Shown here piece by piece: positions 25,676 through 36,885 of a stretch of DNA of 64,000 nucleotides. Every line of letters starts with the position of its first letter. Positions within the stretch are counted from its first letter, which is position 1. Source of the stretch: Microvelia longipes (lineage: Eukaryota > Arthropoda > Insecta > Hemiptera > Veliidae); assembly GCA_018340805.1 (NCBI GenBank), contig JACMZG010001914.1:5266906-5330905 (forward strand), read 5' to 3'. The notes beneath the pieces are model-generated. The model did not search any database. It saw nothing but the letters and a program-made list of their open reading frames with translations, and was not told the DNA's origin. Both the position numbers and the translations under genes were made by a program.

Positions 25676-25882
25676 GGCGCTGATAAGACAAAGGTTGATT
25701 AGAAATTAGTTTAATGCAATATTTCGCTTTAATTACAAAGTATTTTCAAACATAAGAAACATTCGTTCGTATTCAGAACTAACTTTGTCAAAAATATGGA
25801 TAAAGGAAGAGTTTTATTTTTATTAAAGCGAAATATTGCATTAAACTAATTTCTAATCAACCATTGTCTCATCAGTGTCTTT
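25676..25882. repeat. Inverted repeat, 55-bp arms
   Basis: 25676-25732 and 25826-25882 are inverted copies sharing GGTTGATTAGAAATTAG and TTTAATGCAATATTTCGC. The spacer of about 95 bp is non-coding. Likely a MITE. Confidence 0.65.
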
Positions 25883-25999
25883 CCTTAATATGTGAGAATT
25901 GTTTTAGAAGTTTTAGCAAAACTCGACAGTTTGCAAGATCAACAAATTCAACCTTAAGAAATGTCTGCCACATTACGGGGCCCCAAAGATGACCCAACA

Positions 26000-28430
26000 A
26001 ATTTAATAAAAGTTTATAAACTTATTTATCTAATCAATTTAAATCGAATTACAACTTTAAGAAGTTATCTTAAGAAAATAATAGATTTTAATTGTATTAA
26101 AATAATCCTTCTTAACTTTTGAGACATGGGTTTTAGTTAATGTCCTCTACAGTTTAAAATTACGAGTTAAATCTAGTCTTAAACAAAAAGAAATATGATC
26201 AGTGTGACCAACTAAACGTAAATATAAGATCGATGTAGGTATAAATACATGGAACAAACTTAACTCTTTCATATAAATTATTATTGTACGATGAATTGTA
26301 TTTAATAATTATTATAGCTGAATACATATATACCTTTGTTAAACAACTTAGGGACTTATTTTATGATGAAATTTGTATTAGGGTAACTAAGGGTTTGGAA
26401 CATACTGGCAGCTAGATTGAGTCCGAAGGGGAGACTTTAGAATTGACAAGATCCCTCCAGGAAAAGACTAGTTACTTGTAGGTCCCAGCTGAACGTATAA
26501 GGGTAATTAGAATTAATTAAATAATTAGTTATTCTAAAAGATAAATTAATCTGGTTAGACCCTTTAAAATCGATTTTTCATGCAAGAGTTTTTATAGCTG
26601 TTTCAAAAGAATTTGAAAAATAAAGAATGATTTGTATTGAAATCTTTCATTTGGGTAAATACAGACAACCTATAAGAGGTGCTTTCCTCTTTTAAAACCG
26701 CTAAAACCAATTTCTTTGCCGTAGATTAAAATGCAGAGAGAGAGAGGGTAACCACTTGTTTGAACCCTGGTAAATAGCTCACTTACTTGAGGCCTTAGTT
26801 ACTAACTCTCTTTTGGGTTGAAACACTATTAGCTCACCATGTGCCGCCAAAGCATGTTAAACAGATACTGCCACCCTTTAGCTGAATTGATGAAAAGCAT
26901 AGTTCCGTTGACATCTCGGACACTCCGAACCCTCTTGGAGAATTTTTTTGCAATCACACTAACAGATACCGTCCTATCAAGAATTCGAACCCTGGCCTGT
27001 ACAGATATTGATGTCACAAAACAGAAGTCTTTAATAAGGTTCATAATGTCATGATTTCCTTAACAAATAATATCTCAATAAAGTCTGGGTTTTTTTCAAT
27101 TGTTTAGTAACATGAAAAAAACACTAACGACAGTCACCGGACTTTGGAATAATCTAATCAAAATTCCTCGGGTGAATTGAACTTAATTGGGGCCAAGTTT
27201 TATGAATGGTGTTTTATAGAAGAACTGTTTCCAAAGGAAAACTAAATATGAGAAATATATTTTCTAAAATGTTTATACTTAATTATTAAAAACATTAACA
27301 GGTGTAATCAATCACAACATTCCAAACCACAGGTTTTACTTAAATCATGTTAAGCACCGACTTTAATTTATAATACTTCAATGTTTTTTCTCTGACATGC
27401 TGTTAGAAACAGCTGGCTTGGGGTCCCACATGGACATTATGCTGTAACATAAGACGACTCTAAAACATAACCTGATTATAGAGCAAAACCTTTTTTTCCC
27501 CGTTACCATGCTATGTATCCCATGAGGATTGAAACCTTCCCCTCTAAGTCCCGACTCCCATCAGATAACCGATACCCTTTATCGTGTTCACCAAGTCCCT
27601 TATAATTTTAAGTGAATTTTCGCGATTGTATCCTTTTTTTTCTTGTTGAAAATTAACCTTTAATTTTATAATGCAGTAACATTTTTCAACAGAGATTACT
27701 AGCAGATAATATGATTTAAAAACTACTCTCTTTAAGCTTATCTTTCACTACTGGTATACTTAATTTTATAATACTAATGTTAGAATCTTTTAATTGAATT
27801 TTAAATGAACATCGTAAAAAGGAGGTTTCACAAATCCACTGAGATCTCCAAATAGATGTTTCCTCTTGTAATATATCTCTATGGCTGTGAATTACTTTAT
27901 CTTACCTCAGCTCCTATTATTGAATCGCTTCGCCCACCAGTCAATATACTATCTTCGGTAAAAAACAAGTGGCTTGCCTCTCGTCTGCGGCCGTCGGTGC
28001 TAGAGGCAACTTAACGGCCCTGCGCCTCCGCTTGCTTCACGGACACATGGTCGTTGTCCCTTATCAGTTTGTCGTATTACTAGTTTTATTAGTGGCAAAC
28101 TGCCATGACAAAGGTGACTTTTCAAATTTATTGTTTAAAAAAAGGGATCCGTATACATTATGATATTGATATATATGTTAATCAATACACCCAGAACTAA
28201 TACTGGTAATGAATTTTAAAATTTAAACTTCACACAAGTGTTAACCATGCATATTATGTACATGTATATACAATTTTAGCACGACCAGCCAATTTTATTA
28301 AGTTTTTGCTGAGTCATTACTGTGATTTAATGACGCCACACATAATTCTTAAACATAGGGTTTCGGACAGTAAAAAGGTAGATTTTTGTACTGACTTTCA
28401 TATTAATCTGAGAAAGCGTTCTGAATTATT
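26000..28430. other. Mostly non-coding stretch
   Basis: Small open frames on both strands at 26.83-27.05 kb overlap antiparallel and show no domain. The GC-richer block at 27.96-28.06 kb may belong to the GGAGCGGC-type repeat family. No gene seen. Confidence 0.4.
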
Positions 28431-28479
28431 GTGTTTCATAAAAACTTAAGTCTCGTACTTACATACATACTTGCACACA

Positions 28480-28620
<141 letters not shown>

Positions 28621-28968
28621 ACCTCAAAATTAATTATCTATTCTTGATTATTAAGTCCCCATCTCCCAAGAAATTCACCTGGCCTCAATCACATTAGTTA
28701 TTTTTTTTAGGAATTCGTTAAAGATTTATTTCACAGCCTAGTTGTATAATAGACTATTATACGCCATGTATGTAAACAATATTTGCACACCTAAGAAACC
28801 AACTCAATGTAAGCGTTATTGTTAACCGACAATTGTCTGAACTATACATGCAATGAAAAAGTTTTATGCATCAGGAAAAACTTTTTATTTAGTCTACTGA
28901 ATTATAGCCACATCTCAAAGATAGGCTGAAAAATTTAAACTTATGAAACATTATGATTTTAAATTAAC

Positions 28969-29111
28969 TTTTTTTTTTTTTTTTTTTTTAACAGCCTGCT
29001 GACACTTGTTAATACAAGCAAGGGCCTCCCCTTATTTAAGGGGGTATTGAAGGATACTATAGTTTTATTTCTGTAATTAATTGTGTTTGATTGTTTGAAA
29101 ATTCTGTTTAG
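28969..29111 (-). other. LINE 3' UTR with terminal hairpin and poly(A)
   Basis: Sequence between the ORF2 stop and the T run (poly(A) on the minus strand, 21 bases at 28969-28989). It holds a short perfect stem at 29028-29043 with 7-bp arms (CCCCTTA / TAAGGGG) around a two-base loop, about 40 bases from the tail. LINE reverse transcriptases often recognise 3' structure, so this may be a binding site; that role is inference. Confidence 0.6.
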
Positions 29112-31978
29112 TTAATCCATATAATATTTAATAGTTTTTTTCCACACATGCCGGTCTAAAGCTGTCCTATGCCACAGTTTCCCAAGCCTTTCGTCGAATT
29201 CATCAGTCCATCTCCTCTCTGGTCTACCTCTTTTCCTCTTCTCTATTGGGTTCCATTCGAGGATTTTATGGGCCCATCTGTCTGGATCCATCCTTATGAC
29301 ATGACCAGCCCATTTCCATTTTAGTTTATGAGCCTGTTTCATTAAGTTTTTTATATTTTCTCTTTTCAAAATTTTTTTGTTGCTGATTTTTTGCGTTTTT
29401 CTGATGCCTAGACTTGATTTTAACATTTGGCATTGAGTAGAAACTAATTTCTGATCTTGTTTTTGGGTAAGACTCCATGTCTGACTTCCGTAAAGGATTG
29501 CTGGATATATACAGCTTTGCAGAGTGTTTATTTTTAAACTTTCTGGTACTGAACTTTTTAGAATTCTTTTTAGGGACCAAAATTTCTTCCATCCAATGTT
29601 AACTCGCCTATTTACTTCAGTATTTTTCATATTTTCAAACGAGATTGTCTGGCCCAGATAGATGTATTCAGAGACATATTCTATTTCTTGGTTTTCTATT
29701 ATTATTTTAGTTTGTTCGGAGTTAGTTAATATTTTCGTTTTTGACCAGTTGATTTTCAGACCTACTTTAAGACTCCATTTGATAAGGGAAGTCAGTATAG
29801 TTTGTAAATCTTTTAATTTGTTGGATAATAAAAGTGCATCATCCGCAAAACGTAGATTATTTAGCAGAGAGCCATTGATGCTTATACCAATATTTTGTAG
29901 ATCTATCTTTCTAAAAATATATTCTAGCACGCAATTAAAAATTTCGGCTGAGAGTGGACAACCTTGTTTAACTCCTCTACCTATTCTGAATGGCACGCCT
30001 GCTTCCTCCGTCTGTACATAAGCATAGTTTTCTTTGTATATTTCTTGTAATAATTGAATATAATGTTGATTAATACCTATCTCATCCATTGCAATCCAAA
30101 TGTATTCGTGTTCGAGTGAATCAAAGGCTTTATTGTAATCAATAAACATAAGATAAATAGGGATGTTGTGTTCTTTACATTTTTCAATAATAATATTAAC
30201 GGTATGTAAATGGTCATAAGTAGAGAATCCGGATCGGAATCCTGCTTGTTCCAAGGAGTGAAAGTTGTATATGTTTTTAGTTATTCTATTCCTTATTATA
30301 CTAGCAAATAGTTTATATAAAACAGGGGATAAACTGATGGGCCTGTAATGTTAATAACATCTCGGCTGCCTTTTTTATGCAGTATTATTATTTTACTAGT
30401 TCGCCAGTCATTGGGTATGATTCTGTTGATAAAAATTTTATTAAATATTTTGTGTAATATATCTAGAATTGTGTCTCTACCTGCTATTAGGAGCTCGTTG
30501 CATATTCCGTCGCTTCCAGGTGCTTTTCCCTTCTTGAGTTTATTTATGGCATTCTCAATTTCTGATTTAAGTATTTCTGGTTCGTTTTCTATATTTGATT
30601 GTGTATTATCTAAGGTTTCATTTACTCTATTGGAGGTATACAATACTTTATAATAGTTGGATATTTCTTCCAGGATCTGCGTTCTATCAGTTATCACTCC
30701 CTTATCTGTCTTAAGCTTAGGAATCCAGCATTTTTTGTTGTCAGAAATTTCACGGAGGGTTGCTTTAGTTGATCCGTGCATGTTTAATATGTCTTGTATT
30801 GTTTTTTCTTCATAATGTTTAATATCTTTTTCTATTCTTCTTCTGACTATTTTCCTTAATTTTTTGTGTTCGAATTTCTCTTTTTCTGTTTTGTTTACCT
30901 TCCTGTTGAGCTGTTCTCTTATTTCTATTAGATTTCGAGTTTCTTTTGACAATTTTTTGGTTCTCTTTTGTTTTACTTTCAATGCTGCTTTTATTCTCAC
31001 TAATTACCGCATTTATCAAGCTTTTAGTAAGACACTGATACAGACTTTCTACTGTTTCATTTTCTGGTTTATTTTTCTGAATTTCTTTTGATAGTTCTTG
31101 TATGTATACCTCTTGGTTACTTTTTATCTTGAAAGTGGTATTTTTTCCTTTCTTTTTTATATAGTATTTCCTTCTGTTCAACATTACATGAGAAGATACC
31201 ATTCTATGGTCTGAGGGGTATTTGAAATCTTGTATTACAAATACTCGGTTAAATATACGATTGTCTTGGGCTAATATAATCAATTTCAGATTTTTTGTTT
31301 TTTGGTGAGTTCCAAGTCCATTTGTCTTCCATGGAACCTGAGAAAAAAGTATTTATTATTTTCAATCTTTTCCTTATAGCAAAATTAATGAGCTTGTCCC
31401 CCCTATCATCTCTTTTACCCCCACACGATCCTAGGGCATATTCTTCACCATTTCGTGCTCTTCCAATGCGGCAATTAAAATCTCCTAGAACAATTAGGAT
31501 TGAGTCTTTTTTACTAACCTCATCTATTTCATTTTCAAAGCTATTGTAAAAGGATTCTATTTCATCATCTGTGGAGTCTGCGGTCGGTGCATGCACTTGG
31601 ATAATTCCTAACGTGTTGTTCTTTATTTTTAGTAGCAGAGTAGCTATTCTCTCCCGTTACAGGTCTAAATTCTTTTACAGTATCTTTGATTCTTTTATTT
31701 ATCATAAAGCCCACACCCAGGTTACCTTTAATTGCTTTACTATGGAAGAACAAGTTGCCGGTCTTTCTTTCTGTCATTTGTTCAAAGTTTCTTCTTATCT
31801 CTGCTAGACCAATTACGTCCCAGACATTTTGTTCTAAGGCATTTTCAAATTCTATAAGTCTACTATCGCTTGATAATGTTCTACAGTTATATGTATTTAT
31901 AATTAACTGGCTTTTTGATTTCCCTTTGTTAACCTGCGATTGTCGATTCCGTTTCGCACTTGGTATTGTTTTTGATTG
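29112..31978 (-). pseudogene. LINE ORF2: endonuclease-reverse transcriptase with four frameshifts
   Basis: Second ORF of the LINE; it would nick target DNA and copy the element RNA. The endonuclease shows NCRTLSS, GLAEIRR, VLGDFNCRIG, KWTWNSP...SEIDYI and SDHRMVSS. The RT shows YRPISLSPVLYKLF, AGFRSGFS, FIDYNKAFDSLEH, GVKQGCPLSAEIF, the active-site LRFADDALLLS, GLKINWSKTK and YLGQTIS. The C-terminal domain shows GHVIRMDPDRWA and KRGRPERRW. Conserved sequence switches frame near 31650, 31275, 31005 and 30350, so no single frame spans it; only the last 380 codons (29112-30254) are open. The frame enters straight from the ORF1 stop, with no ATG until Met at 31777, after the catalytic Asn and Glu motifs. 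Confidence 0.9.
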
Positions 31979-31981
31979 CTA
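31973..31981 (-). promoter_or_regulatory. In-frame TAG-CAA-TCA at LINE ORF1/ORF2 junction, candidate readthrough site
   Basis: On the minus strand the end of ORF1 reads ACT AGG ACA TAG CAA TCA AAA, and ORF2 continues in exactly this frame for 68 codons to its first ATG. UAG followed by CARYYA is the known leaky context of tobamovirus-type readthrough, and CAA-TCA fits CAR-YYA. Use in this element is inferred. A nonsense mutation in a once-fused ORF would look the same in a single copy. Confidence 0.5.
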
Positions 31982-32872
31982 TGTCCTAGTATCGGTATTA
32001 GACTGTGACTGTTGTTGAGTTAACAAGTTTGTTTCGACTATTTGAATGTCTTCTAACTTTCTATTTTCATCATTATCATCTTTAGTTACGCTATCATCTG
32101 TCGTTTCTTCAGAGTTATATTTCTTTATTAAAAATCTATCGAGGCTTTCGCATCTCTGAATCTCCTTTAGATGTGGTGGTCTACCTCGCCCTCTTCCAGG
32201 TTTGGCATTTTCAACACTGGTTTTTTTTGAAGGGTTTGTAGTATTGTTCTCAGGTGACTCACTATTACCACGTTCTCTCCTTTTCTTTAGTCCCTTATTT
32301 CTGCTCAATTCTTCAAGTGAATACGGAATACTATCAACAATAAGTTTATCATACCTTGTAGACACAAGGTGTCCTTCATCCTGATATTTTTTGTAGTACA
32401 TTGATAAATCTTTGCGGATCCTTCTTATTTCATAGGGTAAATCTTCTTTTATTGTTATACGCTTGTATTTTTCCACATTATTCAACTTGTATTTGTTTTT
32501 CATTACATCATTTTTAAGAATCATCGAATTTAAAGTTATCACAAAGCAATTTGAACTCATATTGTTAAGCATTCTAACCGAAAAAATTGAATATCTGTCT
32601 GTTTTTACGTCAATACTTTCAAGTATTTCGAGAAACTCGTCCACACACTTATATTTATCCCGCGATTCAGCACCGAAAATCACTAAGTTCTTTTGTCTAT
32701 CAATATCCGAATTTCTCTTGTGTCTTCCACTTATATCTCGTTTCAATTCTTGTAAATCTGATTCAATGTATTTTATCTTTTGATTTAAGTTGTTCTCTAT
32801 TCTTCCAATTTTCTCATCCATTGCCTCAAGTTTGGACATTTTTTGTAGTATTTCGTCTATCTTCTTTTCCAT
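31979..32872 (-). CDS. LINE ORF1 nucleic-acid-binding protein
   Basis: Intact 297-residue frame, the first ORF of the LINE. Residues 1-50 are charged heptad-like sequence (MEKKIDEILQKMSKLEAMDE...), probably a coiled coil for trimerisation. Residues about 60-160 look like the RRM-like domain of LINE ORF1 proteins: QKNLVIFG at 60-67 fits the RNP-type strand, and KEDLPYEIRRIRKDL near 142-156 matches the usual IKEDL...R..R segment. A basic GRGRGRPP at 226-233 is an AT-hook-type motif, and the last 60 residues are acidic and Gln/Thr rich. The expected role is binding the element's RNA to form the retrotransposition particle. It ends in TAG directly followed, in frame, by ORF2. Confidence 0.85.
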   Translation of the reverse strand: MEKKIDEILQKMSKLEAMDEKIGRIENNLNQKIKYIESDLQELKRDISGRHKRNSDIDRQKNLVIFGAESRDKYKCVDEFLEILESIDVKTDRYSIFSVRMLNNMSSNCFVITLNSMILKNDVMKNKYKLNNVEKYKRITIKEDLPYEIRRIRKDLSMYYKKYQDEGHLVSTRYDKLIVDSIPYSLEELSRNKGLKKRRERGNSESPENNTTNPSKKTSVENAKPGRGRGRPPHLKEIQRCESLDRFLIKKYNSEETTDDSVTKDDNDENRKLEDIQIVETNLLTQQQSQSNTDTRT

Positions 32873-33532
32873 CTTAGCAATAAAATAAATGTATATTCTT
32901 TATATTTTTTCCTTAGAAAAGGATTTCCAATATAAATCGAAATAATTTTCAAGAGAAATCGAAATATTTCTCTTCCGATCGTTTCTTTTGTTTACGTTTA
33001 TTCACAGGAATTATAACCTGACTTCGCGCTTAACAGGAACTTCGTTTTTAACACGCAATTTAACTTTATTCCGGGTTTTTATTTATAAAAAACATACTCA
33101 ATCGCGTATTACAAGTTTAAACTTTAATTTAAACACAATTTAAACTAAATTTGTACACGTATTTGTTATTTTTTAAAATAATTGTTAGGGAGACGAACTT
33201 GACCGAACCAAAACAAGAATAACCTTCTTTTTTAAATTAACTATTAAATTAAAATTAAAAGCTATAAATTAAAATTAATTAAGTTTGATCAATTATTTCC
33301 AGCTAAATGAACCCCGGAGGCTTTTGTTATTCTATTAATTCATTTATGTTAAATGAACCTAGTCTATTAATTAATAGATGAGGGTGCGGGTTTAGTTTCG
33401 TATCAGGGGTGGTGTCGGAGCGAATTATAACTTTGATTGAGTGACGCAGCATTCGTAGCAATATTTACAACTGAGAGGTAAAATAAAGATTTATTGCTAC
33501 CGACACTTATAAACGAATATGAAAACTTTTTA

Positions 33533-33850
33533 CTTTTCCTTATTTATACCGTAGCTAAATAGGAAAAGTATTGTGTTTGCAAAAAAATCCGAAACAGGGA
33601 TGACACCGGAATTATTTGTTACAGGCGTTATTAAGACTCAGGCGTTGTCTGTCTGTATGTGTGTCTGTCTGTTATTATCGTAGCTCCCAGTGTATTTATG
33701 CTAGAGAGTTGAAATTGTGTACAAAAGTCAGTCTATATGTAGTTGTGATATTCAGAGAATATTATTTTAATGCTGTTATTAACCTACAATGATGACTCGT
33801 TAAATTTCGAAAAATTATACATCTTACTTGGAGGCTTGATCTTATTTTTT
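33533..33850 (-). mobile_element. Palindrome-ended repeat family, inverted copy
   Basis: Reads in reverse orientation from the hairpin CTTTTCCTTATTTATACCG: TATTGTGTTTGC, AATCCGAAACAGGGATGAC, GTCTGTCTGTATG, GTAGCTCCCAGTGTATTTAT, AAAAGTCAGTCTATA. It lies between the LINE and Drgx exon 1. Confidence 0.65.
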
Positions 33851-34234
33851 AACTCCCTCTCAGATGTACATATAATGAACATTATCATATAATAACATTA
33901 ATTACTAACACTATTAGTACACATATGATGAAAACTACGAAAAACCCTCCCTCTTTTTTGTGGTGATACCTCGTAGTTTTCATTATTTGTAATGGACTCC
34001 ATTCAATCTCATAATATTCATTCTATTAGCACATCTCCTTAGACCTCTTACCCCTCCCAAACTATAGGAAATTAATAACTCAGAGATAGTTAAACTAATA
34101 TTAGGGTCTTCAGTTGTGGCTGCTTATATAAAGTCGTACTTGCTTTGTCTTCCCTAAATAACACTATTATATAAATCATAGTAAACATTGATGCTGGCGT
34201 ATCAAGACTAACTTGTGATGCGTTCTGTTTCAGA

Positions 34235-34325
34235 ATGTTCTGCTACCACTGTCCGCCGTCGTTACATCCTAGTTCAGCACCGAGGCTGCCATCAATAGAC
34301 TACCCATTCACTCCTTCCAATCCAT
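34235..34325 (+). CDS. Drgx: Drgx exon 1 (start codon, N terminus)
   Basis: First coding exon of a paired-like homeobox transcription factor. It reads from the ATG for 30 codons plus one base and begins MFCYHCPPSLHP, matching the MFxxHCPP start known from DRGX proteins; it continues PRLPSIDYPFTPSNP. The exon is followed by a good donor (CAT|GTAAGTAT). The ATG lies one base after an acceptor-like TTCTGTTTCAG (34223-34233), so a 5' UTR intron is likely and the promoter is not identified. The leftover T joins AT from exon 2 to make a Tyr codon, giving SNPYTSYSYHP. The family is nuclear, binds DNA and, in vertebrates, acts in sensory neuron differentiation. The open frame continues past the donor into a 39-bp tandem repeat; that extension is intronic read-through, not protein. 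Confidence 0.88.
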
Positions 34326-34373
34326 GTAAGTATAGATTGCAAATCATTTTCTATCACGAAGATTACCTGAGAA

Positions 34374-34685
34374 GATATGTGCAACTCCACTGGTTGCCTC
34401 TAGTTAGAGTGAGATATGTGTATCTCCACTGGTTGCCTCTAGTTAGAGTGAGATATGTGTATATCCACTGGTTGCCTCTAGTTAGAGTGAGATATGTGTA
34501 TCTCCACTGGTTGCCTCTAGTTACAATGAGATATGTGTATCTCCACTGGTTGCCTCTAGTTAGAGTGAGATATGTGTATCTCCACTGGTTGCCTCTAGTT
34601 AGAGTGAGATATGTGTATCTCCATTGGTTGCCTCTAGATACAATGAGATATGTGTATCTCCACTGGTTGCCTCTAGTTAGAGTGA
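34374..34685. repeat. 39-bp minisatellite, eight units, in Drgx intron 1
   Basis: Unit GATATGTGTATCTCCACTGG then TTGCCTCTAGTTAGAGTGA, exactly eight units starting 48 bp after the exon 1 donor. Two units have TACAATGA in place of TAGAGTGA. Because 39 is a multiple of 3 both strands are open, which gives false long frames. Confidence 0.95.
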
Positions 34686-34789
34686 GATATGTATATATCA
34701 CTCTAAGTGCATCATGGATAAACATGTCGTATTGAAACGAAACTTGGTGTGTTTCTTTATTAATTAAAGGTATATACTTGTACTATATT

Positions 34790-35272
34790 TAAACTCAATT
34801 AAATAATTTTCAATGATTTTTTACAATTTTTTAAATAACGTACACCAGACTTTGATAAAAATTAAACTAATGCTGATAATAAAATAAAACTTAGCACCCA
34901 TATTAGTTTTATTCATCGTCACATGCGGTCCAAATCTTAATCTGATCGCATCTTTTTTCCTCGTTTTATCCTTTTTGAAACTTTTTAACGTTGAGTCATT
35001 TTTGCGCGTTGATGGCGTCATAAAATAATTATTTTCCGAAGAAATAATTCCGCACAACTAAAGCGGTAGACTGATTTTGTACAAAGTTTCAACTCTCGAT
35101 CATAAATACGCTAGGAGCTACGACGATAAGAGAAACACACACACTTACAGACAGACAACTTAGTGAAAACCACTCAGGAGGCCTTAAAAACACCTGAAAC
35201 GGATAATTTCGGTTTCATCCCGGTTTCGGATTTTTTTTGCATATACCTTTGGTATAAATGAGGAAAAACAAA
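34790..35272 (+). mobile_element. Palindrome-ended repeat family, copy in Drgx intron 1
   Basis: Well preserved: TTAAACTAATGCTGATAAT, GATGGCGTCATAAAA, GTAGACTGATTTTGTACAAA, AAAACCACTCAGGAGGCC, CCTGAAACGGATAATTTC, CGGTTTCGGATTTTTT, ending TATACCTTTGGTATAAATG then AGGAAAA. A 78-residue open frame on the other strand is not a gene. Confidence 0.7.
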
Positions 35273-35934
35273 AAATATCACATTCATGTACTGTTCATCC
35301 CTGACTATTACTAATATTATTCTACCAAAATTATTACAAAATAGAAAAATTACAAAATTTGAAATAAAAGTGCAACATGCAACGTGTAATATAAGTACAT
35401 AACAGACTAAGAGTCTTTATGTAATTACTGTCTTAGTAAGCTAAACACATAAAAGCAATTTTATCGAACAGCTAAACAGTCTTGATCAAGTTAAATTACA
35501 TAATAAGCGCGTCGTCATAATTTCACAAATTAGTCTTGTAATTTATTCATTGTCGTGTAATTTATATATTCATGTAATTTATTCACATTTCTTAGGTAAT
35601 TTTGTGTAAATTATACGTAATAATAGTTTACTTTTTATTAGAGATGGCTTCTTGTAGATTCTGTTTATCATGATAACGGCCTCGGATTCCGTTCATGTCT
35701 GAATATGTCAGTATTTCGTCATGTTCTGTGATGTTGGAAAATGTATGAGATGTTGTCGTTTATCTTACTTAAACAAGTATATACGTTTAATAAGTTTTGA
35801 GAAAATTATACGGTGAGTTTTTATTAAACCAACTCAAAGATCTGCGATGACACGAATTCCTCTAGATAGGGTTAAAATTAGTTCTAATTTCTATTCACAT
35901 GTTTAATAAAAGTTTATGTATCATGAAAATCGTA

Positions 35935-36260
35935 TACCCTGTCATTTATACCGTAGGAATAATCTAACCGGGTAAAATTTTCCTCATTTATACCGTAGGT
36001 ATAAATAATCTAACCGGGTAAAAATAATACTTTTCCTCATTTATACCGTAGGTATAAATAATCTAACCGGGTAAAAATAATACTATTCCTCATTTATACC
36101 GTAGGTATAAATGAGGAAAAGTATTGTGTATGGGTGACATCTGAGAATAAAGCGGATGTATTTACTATCTGAGGACGAGCAAAGCGAGTCCGTAAACATG
36201 TTGCAGTTTAAATTTGGCGAATTTTACATTCTGAGGACGAGCAGGAATGATGAGCTAGGT
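35935..36260 (-). mobile_element. Palindrome-ended repeat fragments and end-motif tandem
   Basis: Three tandem copies of CTCATTTATACCGTAGGTAT plus AATAATCTAACCGGGTAAAA (35975-36110) end in a complete palindrome of the family (GAGGAAAAGTATTGTG). GACGAGCAAAGCGAGTCCG and TTTAAATTTGGCGAATTTTA follow, an inverted counterpart of the block at 1180-1450. Confidence 0.6.
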
Positions 36261-36784
36261 GCGATTTTTAGCTCATCCTTCTGTTAACTATTGTGCGCTA
36301 TTGTTGTTACTATACAGCCATACAAGTATCTTTTCATGCTAATAACAAGTTAATTTTTTCAGTGTTATAAGTCTTGTAGTCCGACGTATTGGTTTACAGC
36401 TCTTTAATGCTATTAATTAAACCATGTGTTTTATTAGCATGAGAAACTTGTTTAGACGGCATAACTGAGTTAATTAATGGTTTAATTTAGTTAGATGCGC
36501 ACTCTATTGATTAATTGACTAAATAAATATGCTAATAGGATATAATTCTAGGAGTTTATAAATGTGTTCACTGTAAGAGTCAGTTAAGAGATAGATGTGT
36601 TTAAGGTTTTATGAGGTTTTGCGGATGAGATGTGGTAAAGTGGAGGTGGATTCCTTTTGGAATCCTGATTCCAAGTCGAAGTTAGCGGCCAGGGTTTGAA
36701 TCTACTTCTTTAAGATTAACAATTTTTATGAAAAGATAAAATAATTAAAGAGTATAAGTATCATTTTTATATCTGTGTAATTGA

Positions 36785-36885
36785 GGATTAGTTAGCATGT
36801 GTGTATGCTACCCAGACAGCTCGAGTTCGTTCCTGGTAGAGACTTCTAGGATTTTCATGCGAGTGATGGAAATCCTAACATGTGC
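36785..36885 (+). mobile_element. Second tRNA-like SINE family, copy 1 (partial)
   Basis: An A-box-like GGATTAGTTAGCATG is followed about 40 bases later by B-box-like GAGTTCGTTCCTGG (36823-36836), then GTAGAGACTTCTAGGATTTT and CATGCGAGTGATGGAAATCC. The downstream block resembles one at 44.1 kb. Family and ends are uncertain. Confidence 0.4.

Larger units (their letters stand above)
28957..33242 (-). mobile_element. Near-full-length RTE-like LINE with 13-bp target duplication
   Basis: Non-LTR retrotransposon on the minus strand. The body is 28970-33229 (4,260 bp). It is bounded by identical TTTTAAATTAACT copies at 28957-28969 and 33230-33242, a target-site duplication. From its 5' end it has a leader of about 357 bases, ORF1 (297 codons), a single TAG, ORF2 (AP endonuclease plus reverse transcriptase plus C-terminal domain), a 3' UTR of about 122 bases and a poly(A) tail seen as a T run at 28969-28989. 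The endonuclease and RT residues resemble RTE/BovB-type proteins often annotated as craniofacial-development-protein-2-like. It lies about 1 kb upstream of Drgx exon 1, on the opposite strand. Four frameshifts in ORF2 make this copy defective unless they are assembly errors. Confidence 0.9.

Noticed and set aside
29662..32877. Plus-strand open frames across the LINE region
   Set aside because: They are antisense shadows of the minus-strand LINE ORFs.
34235..34735. A single 166-residue protein with LHWLPLVRVRYVY repeats, perhaps a reverse transcriptase remnant (LHWLP motif)
   Set aside because: The first 30 residues are Drgx exon 1, followed by a strong splice donor. The rest is an intronic 39-bp minisatellite open on both strands because the unit is a multiple of three; no other RT motif is present.
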